From CAVSIS01 sp963814875 (GTDB taxonomy: Bacteria > Acidobacteriota > Thermoanaerobaculia > Thermoanaerobaculales > Sulfomarinibacteraceae): a stretch of 64,000 nt of DNA. The notes under the pieces were generated by a model. That model was not told the origin of the DNA and searched no databases. It was given only the letters and a program-made list of their open reading frames with translations. Both the position numbers and the translations under genes were made by a program. Each line of letters opens with the position of its first letter. Positions within the stretch are counted from its first letter, which is position 1. Of the stretch, positions 18,342-26,549 are shown piece by piece. The DNA lies in NCBI GenBank assembly GCA_963814875.1, contig CAWFFJ010000023.1, forward strand, positions 92,205 to 156,204, in the 5' to 3' direction.

Positions 18342-19549
18342 ATGACCACCGCTTCTGACCTCATTGCCATCGAGGAGCGCTACGGCGCCCACAACTACCA
18401 CCCGCTCGACGTCGTCATCAGCCGCGCAGAGGGCTGCTGGGTGTGGGACGTCGAGGGCAGGCGCTACATGGACTGTCTGGCCGCCTACTCGGCGGTCAAC
18501 CAGGGCCACTGCCACCCGCGCCTGGTCAAGGCCCTGGTCGGCCAGGCGTGCCGCGTCGCCTTGACCTCGCGCGCGTTCCGCAACGACCAGCTCGGCCCCT
18601 TCTGCCAGGAAATCTGCGAGCTCACCGGCTACCAGCGCATGCTGCCCATGAACTCCGGCGCCGAGGCGGTGGAGACCGCGATCAAGGCCGCCCGCAAGTG
18701 GGGCTACACGGTCAAGGGCATCCCCGACGAACCAGGCCGAGATCCTGGTATTCGACGGCAACTTCCACGGCCGCACCACGACCATCGTCGGCTTCTCCGC
18801 CGACCCGCGAGTACCGGTTCGGCTTCGGCCCCTTCACCCCCGGCTTCAAGATCCTGCCCTACGGCGACCTCGAGGCGGTCAAGGCGGCGATGAACCCGAA
18901 CGTTGCGGCGATCCTGGTCGAGCCGATCCAGGGCGAGGCCGGCATCGTGTCGCCGCCCGCCGGCTTCCTGCGCCAGCTCCGCGAGCTGACCACCGCGCAC
19001 CGCGCGCTGCTGATGGTCGACGAGATCCAGTCCGGTCTCGGCCGCACCGGCAGGCTGTTCTGCTTCGAGCACGAGGGCGTGCGCCCGGACGTGGTGATCA
19101 TCGGCAAGGCGCTCTCGGGCGGCATGTACCCGGTCTCGGCGGTGCTCGCCGACGACGAGGTGATGGGCGTGTTCCACCCCGGCGAGCACGGCTCGACCTT
19201 CGGCGGCAACCCGCTCGGCGCCGCGGTCGCGCGCGAGGCGCTCAAGGTCATCGTCGAGGAGAAGCTGGTCGAGCGCTCGGCCGAGCTCGGCGACTACCTT
19301 CTCGCCAAGCTGCGCGCGATCTCCTCACGCCACGTGGTCGAGGTCCGCGGCAAGGGTCTGTGGATCGGGATCGTGCTCTCCGCCGAGGCCGGCGGCGCGC
19401 GCCGCTTCTGCGAGGCGCTCCAGCAGCGCGGCATGCTGTGCAAGGAGACCCACCACACGGTGATCCGGATCGCGCCGCCGCTGGTGATCACCCGCGAGGA
19501 GGTCGACTGGGCCATCGAGCAGCTCACCGAGGTGCTCACCAGCCTCTGA
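18342..19549 (+). CDS. rocD: Ornithine aminotransferase-like PLP enzyme, two frameshifts
   Basis: About 401 residues once two single extra bases are removed, near 18727-18733 and 18803-18810. Pieces join as KAARKWGYTVKGIPD, then AEILVFDGNFHGRTTTIVGF, then EYRFGFGPFTPGFKILPYGD. Class III aminotransferase motifs: YMDCLAAYSAVNQGHCHPRL, MNSGAEAVETAIKAAR (phosphate binding), LLMVDEIQSGLGRTG (PLP-ring Asp) and IIGKALSGGMYPVSAVLADD (PLP Lys). The N-terminal YGAHNYHPLDVVISRAEGCW is typical of ornithine 5-aminotransferase, which makes glutamate semialdehyde. ATG 18342 follows ACAGGGAGAGCGCACC. All other residues look conserved, so the shifts are more likely sequence errors than decay. Confidence 0.85.
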
Positions 19550-19693
19550 GTACGTGCAGCACATCCCGCACACGGTATCTCTCGGGTGGCGCGAAGCGGT
19601 GTCGTCTTTCAGTCTTGGCCTGCACACGATGGCGAGCGCCCCGAGAGCGTCTTCCCCGGCCGATTGCGATGATCCGAGATTCACCAGCCATCA

Positions 19694-19739
19694 CCTGATC
19701 CGCGCTGCTCGCCAGCAGGCGAGCAGCGCGGATCAGGTC
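19694..19739. terminator. Perfect 21-bp hairpin between convergent rocD and def
   Basis: Arms at 19694-19714 and 19719-19739 are exactly complementary around an AGCA loop (core GATCCGCGCTGCTCGCC). It overlaps the last codons and stop of def and lies about 145 bases past rocD. There is no T tract; it may act as a bidirectional terminator or mRNA 3'-end stabiliser. Nothing else was seen in 19550-19693. Confidence 0.6.
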
Positions 19740-20248
19740 CAGACGCCCAGCGAGCGCATCTTCGCCACCCGGCGCAGGAACATGGTGCGCTTGAGGCCCT
19801 TGAGGTGGTGGACCAGGAGCACGCCGTCGAGGTGGTCGACCTCGTGGCAGAACGCCTGTGCGAGCAGCCCGTCGGCCTCCATCTCGCGGCGCTCCCCGGC
19901 GAGGTCCTGGAAGCCGAGCCGCAGCCGGCGCGGGCGCACCAGCGTGGTGTAGAGGCCGGGGAAGGACAGACAGCCCTCCTCGAGGGAGACCTTGCCGTCG
20001 CTCCACAGGATCTCCGGGTTCGCGATCACCAGCTTCTGGTCGGGGTCCTTGCCGACCGACAGGTCGACCACGGCGAGGCGGAGGTTGACGCCGATCTGGG
20101 GTGCGGCGAGGCCGAGCCCCGGCGCCTTCCACCCGACCTCGAACATCTCCTCGGTGAGGACGGCGAGGGCCTCGTCGAAGACGTCGACCGGGGCATTCTC
20201 CGCCTCGAGCCGCGGGTCGCCGTAGACCAGGATCGGCCGCAGGGCCAT
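19733..20248 (-). CDS. def: Peptide deformylase
   Basis: 171 residues with all three metal-site motifs: GLGLAAPQIG (motif 1, normally GxGLAAPQ), EEGCLSFPG (motif 2, the Cys ligand) and HEVDHLDG (motif 3, HExxH). It removes the formyl group from nascent proteins, with Fe(II) or a similar metal. The ATG at 20248 overlaps the stop of the upstream TPR-cNMP gene as ATGA, so both are in one operon with the amidohydrolase. The C-terminus beyond motif 3 (GLKRTMFLRRVAKMRSLGVW) is basic, as in many deformylases. Confidence 0.96.
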   Translation of the reverse strand: MALRPILVYGDPRLEAENAPVDVFDEALAVLTEEMFEVGWKAPGLGLAAPQIGVNLRLAVVDLSVGKDPDQKLVIANPEILWSDGKVSLEEGCLSFPGLYTTLVRPRRLRLGFQDLAGERREMEADGLLAQAFCHEVDHLDGVLLVHHLKGLKRTMFLRRVAKMRSLGVWT

Positions 20249-21096
20249 CAGGCGTCCTCACGCATGCGCCGGATCACCGCTTCAACCGTCTCCTGGGCGC
20301 GGCGGGTGTAGAACTCCTCGAGCACCGTGTGGACCTCCGGATGCTCGCGGGCGATGCGATCGACGTCGTGCTTGGTGAGTTCGATGGCAACCACCGGGGT
20401 CTTGGCTGTGATGGTCGCGGTGCGGGGCTTCCCAGTGAGCAGCGAGACCTCACCGAAGAAGTCGCCGGCACCGAGCTCGGCGAGCGCGAGGTGCTCGCCG
20501 CTCGAGCCGAGGGTGAAAACCTTGACGGCACCGGAGACGACCAGGAACAGGCTCGAGCCGGCCTCGCCCTCGGTGACGATGATGTCGCCCTCCTCATAGG
20601 TCCGCAGGGCGGTCGAGGTCAGGATCTCCTCGAGCGCCTCGCGCCGGAAGGCCGCGAACAGGGCCGAGGCGGCGAGCTCCTTGACCTCGCCCGGCGGTCT
20701 GCGCTGCGACGCCGCCGGCTTCGACCTCGTCTGGGCCATAGCGAGGCGCTCCTCCAGGGGCAGGTGCTCGCGCAGGTCCTCGTCGATGAGGCGCGCAAGT
20801 TCGGCGTGGACCTCGTCGAGCTCCGGATTGAGCTTGAGGACCTTCTTGTAAAGCGCGATCGCCTTGGCGTAGAAGCCGTCCTTCGCGTACTGCTCGGCGA
20901 TCTCGCGGTAGACGCCGATCGCCTGCTCGCGGTTGCCGGCCATGCCGAGGATCTCCGCCTGGCGGAGGAGCAGGTTGAAATGGCGGGGGTTGCGCCTGAG
21001 CTCCCCAGCCACCGCCGCGAGCGCTGTGTCGTAGTCCTTGGCGGCGAGGTAGCGGTCGAGGTGCTCGATCTTCGGGCGCCGGAACGGCAGCTTCAT
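20248..21096 (-). CDS. TPR protein with C-terminal cyclic-nucleotide-binding domain
   Basis: 282 residues. The N-terminal half holds about two to three tetratricopeptide-like helical hairpins (YLAAKDYDTALAAVAGELRR, REQAIGVYREIAEQYAKDGF, YAKAIALYKKVLKLNPELDE). After a charged linker comes a cNMP-binding beta-roll: EEGDIIVTEGEAGSSLFLVV, then GDFFGEVSLLTGKPRTATIT with the phosphate-binding cassette. There is no DNA-binding domain, so it is a cyclic-nucleotide-responsive scaffold, not a Crp regulator. A related cassette (FGEIAFLTGKPRTATVRA) occurs in the MscS-type channel at 30.5 kb. ATG 21096 overlaps the amidohydrolase stop. Confidence 0.85.
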   Translation of the reverse strand: MKLPFRRPKIEHLDRYLAAKDYDTALAAVAGELRRNPRHFNLLLRQAEILGMAGNREQAIGVYREIAEQYAKDGFYAKAIALYKKVLKLNPELDEVHAELARLIDEDLREHLPLEERLAMAQTRSKPAASQRRPPGEVKELAASALFAAFRREALEEILTSTALRTYEEGDIIVTEGEAGSSLFLVVSGAVKVFTLGSSGEHLALAELGAGDFFGEVSLLTGKPRTATITAKTPVVAIELTKHDVDRIAREHPEVHTVLEEFYTRRAQETVEAVIRRMREDA

Positions 21097-22436
21097 GACG
21101 CCTCCTCGAGGCGCGCGCGGGTCGCCCGCCACGCCGAGCGGACCTGCTCGCGCAGCTCCTCCTCGGGCGCGGCGGTCAAGCGCCGGTCGCGCAGCACGGG
21201 GTTGCCCCCGACCACCACGTGGCGCACGTCGGCCACCGAGGCCCCGTACACCACCCGCGAGGCCGGGTCGCCTCCGGGAAGCATCGACCAGCCGTCGAGG
21301 CCGAGGACGACCAGATCGGCGGCCTTGCCGGGTTCGAGCGTGCCGACCTCGTGCTCGAGGTGCAGCGCACGCGCCCCGTCGCGGGTCGCGAGCCCGAGAA
21401 CGGTCCATGCATCCATGGCTCGGGGGCCGTGGCGCAGGGTGTGCAGGGTCGCGGCAAGGCTCATTTCGTGGAAGACCGACAGCCGATTGTTGCACGGGGG
21501 ACCGTCCGCGCCGAGCGCGACCGGGATTCCGGCGGACATCAAGCGGGGTATGTCGGCGATCCCGGAGGCGAGCTTGAGGTTGGCGCCTGGACAGTGGCAC
21601 ACCCGGGTGCGGGTCGCGGCGAGCCGCTCGACCTCGTCCGGCGAGAGGTGGACGCAGTGCGCGAGCACAACGTCCTCGCCGGTGAGCCCGACCTCGTCCA
21701 GGTAGGCAATCGTCGAGCGCCCGGTCGCGGCTTCGACGGCGGCGACCTCGGCCCGGTTCTCGGCGGCGTGGGTCTCCAGCAGCCAACCGTGGCGGCGGGC
21801 GAGCGCCCCCGAGCGTTCGAGCAAGGAGCGCGTGCACGACAGCGCAAACCGCGGCGCGACCGCGTAGCGGAGACGGCCGTCAGCCGCACCGTGCCAGCGC
21901 CGCCCGAGCGCCTCGGCATCGGCGAGCGAGTCGTCCTCGTCCTCGAGCAGGCCCGCCGGCACGCCGTTGCCGACGTTCATGTGGGTTTTGCCCGAGATCA
22001 GCCGGATCCCGAGCCGCTCGGCCTGGCGAAAGACGCGTTCGTGGTCATGGGTGGTGCCGAAGTCGAGTGCGGTGGTGGTCCCGCCGGCGAGCAGCTCCGC
22101 GATGCCGAGCACGGCGGCGGCCTCGACCCCGTCGCCGTCGAGCGCGGCCTCGTAGGGCCAGGTGCGCTGTGCGAGCCAGTCGAGCAGCTCGAGGTCGTCG
22201 GCCTGGTGGCGCAGCAGCGCCTGGACAACGTGGACGTGCCCCTGAACGAAGCCGGGCAGCACCAGCGCGTCGCCGGCGTCGAGCACCTCGCGCGCCTCGA
22301 CCTCTGCGGCGGCGCCACGGATGACCTCGACGATGCGGCCGTTGGCAATCAGCACGTCGCCCGAGAACCACTCGCCGCGCTGCACCATCGGGAGGACGGT
22401 GCCCCCGCGCACCAGCAGGTCGCAGGTGCGGGTCAC
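21093..22436 (-). CDS. Amidohydrolase (cytosine deaminase/TRZ-ATZ chlorohydrolase type)
   Basis: 447 residues. A metal-dependent TIM-barrel hydrolase: metal motif FVQGHVHVVQALLRHQADDL (HxH), His in LETHAAENRAEVAAVE, His in VLAHCVHLSPDEVERL, and Asp in VALGADGPPCNNRLSVFHEM, plus the outer beta-sandwich of imidazolone-like ends (LLVRGGTVLPMV, PGKAADLVVLGLDGWSMLPG). Members deaminate purines, pterins, S-adenosylhomocysteine-type nucleosides or s-triazines; the substrate cannot be chosen here. The start is GTG 22436 with GGAG upstream; a longer frame would intrude on the neighbouring gene. It overlaps the next gene as ATGA. Confidence 0.88.
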   Translation of the reverse strand: MTRTCDLLVRGGTVLPMVQRGEWFSGDVLIANGRIVEVIRGAAAEVEAREVLDAGDALVLPGFVQGHVHVVQALLRHQADDLELLDWLAQRTWPYEAALDGDGVEAAAVLGIAELLAGGTTTALDFGTTHDHERVFRQAERLGIRLISGKTHMNVGNGVPAGLLEDEDDSLADAEALGRRWHGAADGRLRYAVAPRFALSCTRSLLERSGALARRHGWLLETHAAENRAEVAAVEAATGRSTIAYLDEVGLTGEDVVLAHCVHLSPDEVERLAATRTRVCHCPGANLKLASGIADIPRLMSAGIPVALGADGPPCNNRLSVFHEMSLAATLHTLRHGPRAMDAWTVLGLATRDGARALHLEHEVGTLEPGKAADLVVLGLDGWSMLPGGDPASRVVYGASVADVRHVVVGGNPVLRDRRLTAAPEEELREQVRSAWRATRARLEEAS

Positions 22437-22458
22437 CGACGGATCTCCGGCCGGAACC

Positions 22459-22884
22459 TCACCGCCCAGTCCGCTCGTCCACGCCCGCCTCCAGGCGGGC
22501 GGCGATCTCGCGTTCCTCGGTCTCGATGCTGCGTGCGAGCCACTCACGGTCGCCGGCGGAGAAGCGGAACCGTTGGGCGTAGGGGCAGAACTCGTGGAGG
22601 TCGGGCTCGTTGCTGACCACGTTCCACACCAGCGGGTAGAGCACGCAGCCTTCGGGCCTATTGGCGTAGACGCGGCAGCGTCCCTCGGTCAGGAAGACAC
22701 ACCGATCCCCGACCGTCACCAGCCGAAGAGAACCGTCGTCGGCCCCGCGGTAGAATCCGCGTTCGCCGGCCGTCTCGAGACGCTGGACGTCCTCGAGAGT
22801 GAGCGACATCTCCGTCTCCACGCAGCAGGCGTGGCAGCCGTAGCGAACGCACGGCGACAGCGAGGAGTAGGATCTAGCCTGCAT
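22459..22884 (-). CDS. YkgJ-family cysteine-cluster protein
   Basis: 141 residues. Cysteines are arranged as in YkgJ/CxxCxxCC proteins: CVRYGCHACC, CVFLTEGRC, RPEGCVLYPL and EFCPY, suggesting one Fe-S or zinc site. Biochemical function is unknown for the family. It precedes the amidohydrolase by 22 bases and probably starts the four-gene minus-strand operon YkgJ, amidohydrolase, TPR-cNMP, def. Confidence 0.8.
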   Translation of the reverse strand: MQARSYSSLSPCVRYGCHACCVETEMSLTLEDVQRLETAGERGFYRGADDGSLRLVTVGDRCVFLTEGRCRVYANRPEGCVLYPLVWNVVSNEPDLHEFCPYAQRFRFSAGDREWLARSIETEEREIAARLEAGVDERTGR

Positions 22885-23002
22885 TTCTCACCGCTGCCCC
22901 GGATCCGGCCGGCAAGCGTCCGGATGGGCACAACTCCAACCAGTATAGCGATCTGGGGTTCAAGCCTCCTGTGGGCCGGTACAGCACCCCGCGGGTGAAT
23001 GC

Positions 23003-24175
23003 CTACGTGTCCCGAGACGAACCGAAGGGGGCGAGCTGACGCAGCATTTCGCGCGCGATCACCAGGCGTTGGATCTCCGAGGTCCCCTCGCCGATGGTGC
23101 ACAGCTTGGCGTCGCGCCACAGTCGCTCGACTGGGTAGTCCTTCGTGTAGCCGTAGCCGCCGTGGATCTGGATCGCCTCCTCGGCCACCCGCACCGCGAC
23201 CTCCGAGGCGTACACCTTGGCCATCGACGACTCGAGCGTGGTCTGCAGGCCGTGGTCCTTGCGAACCGCGGCCTTGAGAGTCAACAGGCGGGCCGCTTCG
23301 ACCTCGGTGCCCATGTCGGCGAGCTTGTGGCGGATCGCCTGGAACGAGCTCAGCTGGCGGCCGAACTGCTCGCGCACCGTAGAGTACTCGAGGGCGGCGT
23401 CGAGCGCGCCGCGCGCGATCCCGACCGACAGCGCCGCAATCGAGATCCGGCCGCCGTCGAGGATTTTCATCGCCTGTACGAAGCCGTCACCCTCGCCGCC
23501 GAGCAGATAGCCGGCCGGCACCCGACAGTCCTCGAGCATCAGCGACGACGTGTCCGACGCGCGCATGCCGAGCTTGTTCTCCTTCTTGCCGGCCGACACC
23601 CCGGGCCGGTCGAAGGGGACGAAGAAGGCCGAGATCCCGTGGTGGCCGCCCTCACGCGAGGTCCTCGCCATCACCACGCAGCAGTTGCCGACGGTGGCAT
23701 GGGTGATGAAGTTCTTCGAACCGTTGAGCACCCAGGTGTCGCCGTCGAGCACCGCGGTGGTGCGGGTGCCGCCGGCGTCGGAACCGGCCTGGGGCTCGGT
23801 CAGCCCCCACGCGCCGATCCACTCGCCCGAGGCCAGCTTGGGCACGAACTCGCGCTTGAGCTCGTCCGAGCCGAACTGGAAGAGGTGATTGGTGCAGAGG
23901 CTGTTGTGCGCCGCCACCGAGAGCCCGATCCCGCCGTCCGCCGCCCCCAGCTCCTCGAGTACGATCTCGTACTCGACATAGCCGAGCCCGGCGCCTGCAA
24001 ACTCGTCGGGGACCAGGACGCCGAGCAGACCGAGCTCTCCCAGCTGGGTGAAGAGCTCGCGGGGGAAGTGCTGGTGCTCGTCCCACTCGGTCGAGTGCGG
24101 AGCGATCTCCTTGCGGGCGAGGTCGCGCACCATGTCGCGGATGGCAATCTGGTCGTCGGTGAGCTCGAAGTCCAC
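23003..24175 (-). CDS. Acyl-CoA dehydrogenase
   Basis: 390 residues from GTG 24175, chosen because AAGGAGG lies five bases upstream. Full family layout: FELTDDQIAIRDMVRDLARK, WGLTEPQAGSDAGGTRTTAV (FAD/acyl binding), NGSKNFITHATVGNCCVVMA, LDGGRISIAALSVGIARGAL and the C-terminal IHGGYGYTKDYPVERLWRDA with GEGTSEIQRLVIAREML, where the catalytic base Glu of short/medium-chain enzymes lies. It oxidises acyl-CoA to enoyl-CoA, feeding electrons to ETF. Fatty, branched-chain or alicyclic acids (such as pimeloyl- or glutaryl-type products of ring degradation) are all possible. It stands alone, without ETF genes beside it. Confidence 0.93.
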   Translation of the reverse strand: MDFELTDDQIAIRDMVRDLARKEIAPHSTEWDEHQHFPRELFTQLGELGLLGVLVPDEFAGAGLGYVEYEIVLEELGAADGGIGLSVAAHNSLCTNHLFQFGSDELKREFVPKLASGEWIGAWGLTEPQAGSDAGGTRTTAVLDGDTWVLNGSKNFITHATVGNCCVVMARTSREGGHHGISAFFVPFDRPGVSAGKKENKLGMRASDTSSLMLEDCRVPAGYLLGGEGDGFVQAMKILDGGRISIAALSVGIARGALDAALEYSTVREQFGRQLSSFQAIRHKLADMGTEVEAARLLTLKAAVRKDHGLQTTLESSMAKVYASEVAVRVAEEAIQIHGGYGYTKDYPVERLWRDAKLCTIGEGTSEIQRLVIAREMLRQLAPFGSSRDT

Positions 24176-24270
24176 GGCGCCTCCTTGGACGGCAGGGGTT
24201 GAGACCACGTAAGCGGCCCGCCCATTGTAGCGCCGTACAGCGGCAAACTCCGCCCCCGCACCCTTGGAAT

Positions 24271-24445
24271 TTCACCACAGAGACACGGAGCCGGGTGCAC
24301 CCCTCAGGCTGCGGCTCGTTGGGGCGCACCTTGCGTACGCCCGTCCGTTCCTGCGGTGACGGCGGATCCACGGGCGGAGGCAAGCTCCCGCCCTTACGCT
24401 AGCCGCCGCCCCCGCACCTTCTCACCTTCTTCCCTTCTCACTTCC
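24271..24445. repeat. Intergenic repeats: CCACAGAGACAC end, REP-like palindrome and pyrimidine tract
   Basis: TTCACCACAGAGACACGGAG (24271-24290) matches the repeat ends found near 16.0, 25.2 and 32.8 kb. GGGCGGAGGCAAGCTCCCGC begins at 24372, a copy of the REP-like palindrome. 24415-24450 is a CTCACCTTCTTCCC-type pyrimidine tract, also seen before 12.97 and 33.26 kb. Confidence 0.55.
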
Positions 24446-25123
24446 TCACTCCCCCGCCTCGAACCACGTCGTGACCTCGGCGAGGGGCTTCTTGGAGATC
24501 GCCGGGACCGTGCATCCCTCGGCCGGGTAGCCGACCGGGAAGAGGATGAAGGGACGTTCGTTGGCCGGCCGGAGCAGAATCTCGGACAGGAAACGCATGG
24601 GCGCCGGGGTGTGGGTCAGCGTCGCAAGCCCCATGTCATGAAGCGCGGCGATGAACAGCCCGCAGGCGATGCCGACGCTCTCCTGGACGTAGTAGTTGGT
24701 GACCTTTTCGCCCTCCGGACCGACACCGTGGATCTCCTTGAACACCGCCACCAGCCACGGCGCGGTCTCCAGGTAGGACTTCCCCCAGGCGGTCCCGAGG
24801 GGTGCCAGCGCCTCGAGCCACTCGGGAGTCGCACGCCCACCCTCGTAGAACTCCCGCTCCTCGACCTCGGCCGCCTCGCGGATGCGCCGCTTGACCTCGG
24901 GGTCGGACACCGCGACGAAGTGCCACGGCTGTCGGTTGGCCCCCGACGGCGCGGTGTGGGCTGTCGCGATCGCGAGCTCGACACACTCGCGAGGCACGGG
25001 ATCGGGCGCGAACGCCCGGACCGAGCGCCGGGTGCGCATGGTGCCCAGAAACGCTCGACCGCGCTCGAGCATCTCGGCCTCAGGGCGGCGGCGAAAATTA
25101 AGGGGTATGTGTGGGTACTCCAT
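24446..25123 (-). CDS. Nitroreductase-family flavoprotein
   Basis: 225 residues. FMN-binding Arg motif MRTRRSVRAFAPDPVP, then TAHTAPSGANRQPWHFVAVS, the second FMN-contact block, and ESVGIACGLFIAALHDMGLA with the GL(a)T segment. PIL/FPVGYP (RPFILFPVGYPAEGC) closes the fold. It matches the IYD/BluB-like branch of dimeric NAD(P)H:flavin oxidoreductases; the substrate may be a halogenated or nitro-aromatic compound, a quinone, or something unknown. A single-gene unit flanked by repeats. Confidence 0.85.
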   Translation of the reverse strand: MEYPHIPLNFRRRPEAEMLERGRAFLGTMRTRRSVRAFAPDPVPRECVELAIATAHTAPSGANRQPWHFVAVSDPEVKRRIREAAEVEEREFYEGGRATPEWLEALAPLGTAWGKSYLETAPWLVAVFKEIHGVGPEGEKVTNYYVQESVGIACGLFIAALHDMGLATLTHTPAPMRFLSEILLRPANERPFILFPVGYPAEGCTVPAISKKPLAEVTTWFEAGE

Positions 25124-25150
25124 GGCGAGAGCATAGCGGCACCGGACGGA

Positions 25151-25300
25151 GAATCACCACAGAAACACAGAGGCACGGAGAGGACACACAGAACCCCCTC
25201 CCATCCGACATCGAGAGGCCGGGCTCGGGAGCGAGCTAGGCCCCTCGCTGCCCGGGTAGGTGAACTCTGTGATTCTCTGTGTCTCCGTGCCTTGTGGTTC
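25151..25300. repeat. Inverted-repeat element of the CCACAGAAACACAG family
   Basis: GAATCACCACAGAAACACAG starts at 25151. The facing end (CTGTGTCTCCGTGCCTTGTG) lies in 25275-25300. The arms are imperfectly complementary and enclose about 90 bases. The right arm abuts the sbcD start at 25320. Confidence 0.6.
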
Positions 25301-25319
25301 ATTAGAATGTCTCGACGTC

Positions 25320-26549
25320 ATGCTTCGCCTCGTCCACACCGCCGACTGGCACCTGGGCCACACCCTGCACGGCCACGACCGCGTCTTCGAGCACCGGTCG
25401 TTTCTCGCCTGGCTGGCGGACCTGCTCGAGTCCGAGCGCGCGGACGCGCTAGTCATCGCCGGCGACGTGTTCGACTCCGCCAACCCCCCGGCGTCCGCGC
25501 AGCAGGCGTTCTACGCCTTCCTGGTGGACGCGCGCCGCCGCTGTCCGGAGCTCGACACGGTCATCATCGCCGGCAATCACGACTCCCCGGGGCGGCTCGA
25601 GGCGCCGGCGCCGCTGCTTGAGGCCCTCGGCGTCCGCGTCGTCGGCGCGCTGACGCGCACGGGCGACGGGCTCGACCTCGACCGCCTGCTGATTCCCCTC
25701 AACGCACAGGGCGAAGTCGCGGCGTGGTGCGCCGCAGTGCCCTACCTTCGACCGGCCGACCTCGGCGCTGCCGGCGACAGCGACGACCCTCTGGTCGCGG
25801 GTGTCGCCCTGGTCTATGCCGATGCCGTCGCAGCCGCCTCCGCCATCGCGGGCGGGCTGCCGGTGCTGGCTACGGGTCACTGCTACATGACCGGAGGACG
25901 AGTCTCCGAGCTCTCCGAGCGGCGCATTCTGGGCGGCAACCAGCACGCCCTGCCGGTCTCGGTCTTCCCCGAGACCGTCGCCTACGCCGCCCTCGGCCAC
26001 CTCCACCTCGCCCAGGCGGTCGGCGGCCGCGAGACGGTTCGTTACTCCGGATCGCCGATCCCGCTCGCCCTCGACGAGGCCCGCTACCGCCACCAGGTGG
26101 TGGTGGTCGAGCTCAGCGATGCCGGTGCGCGGCTCGCCCCGCAGACGGTGCCACGGACGGTGGACATCCTCAGGGTCCCCGAGAGCGGCGCACTTCCGCC
26201 GGATGACCTGGTCGAGGCGGTCGCCTCCCTCGACCTCGCCGACCTCCCGTCCGAGCAGTGGCCCTTCCTCGACCTCGCGGTGCGGCTCGAGGGTCCGCGC
26301 CCCGACCTGCGCCACCGACTCGACGAGGCGCTCGGGGGCCGCCCGGCCCGCCTCGCCCGCCTCACGGCCGAGCGCCCGGGTGACGGTGCCGCGCTCGCCG
26401 ACGCGCTCCCCGAGGCCGCGCTCGAAACCCTCGATCCCGACGAGGTCTTCCGCCGCCGATGGGCGCAAGCGTACGACGGCGAGCCGCCCCCGGACCTCGC
26501 CGACGCCTTCCGCGAGCTGGTCCAGACGGTCGAGGAGGCTGAGCGGTGA
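25320..26549 (+). CDS. sbcD: Exonuclease SbcCD subunit D (Mre11-like)
   Basis: 409 residues. The Mre11 phosphodiesterase motifs are in order: LVHTADWHLGH, VIAGDVFDSANPPASAQQA, IIAGNHDSPGRLEA, ATGHCYMTGGR and YAALGHLHLAQ. These bind the two metal ions for nuclease action. With SbcC it forms a complex that cuts hairpin and palindromic DNA and processes double-strand ends. The ATG at 25320 begins MLRLVHTADWHLGH; there is no strong Shine-Dalgarno. It overlaps sbcC by four bases (GTGA). The many palindromic repeats in this window are the sort of substrate the complex restrains. Confidence 0.95.
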   Translation: MLRLVHTADWHLGHTLHGHDRVFEHRSFLAWLADLLESERADALVIAGDVFDSANPPASAQQAFYAFLVDARRRCPELDTVIIAGNHDSPGRLEAPAPLLEALGVRVVGALTRTGDGLDLDRLLIPLNAQGEVAAWCAAVPYLRPADLGAAGDSDDPLVAGVALVYADAVAAASAIAGGLPVLATGHCYMTGGRVSELSERRILGGNQHALPVSVFPETVAYAALGHLHLAQAVGGRETVRYSGSPIPLALDEARYRHQVVVVELSDAGARLAPQTVPRTVDILRVPESGALPPDDLVEAVASLDLADLPSEQWPFLDLAVRLEGPRPDLRHRLDEALGGRPARLARLTAERPGDGAALADALPEAALETLDPDEVFRRRWAQAYDGEPPPDLADAFRELVQTVEEAER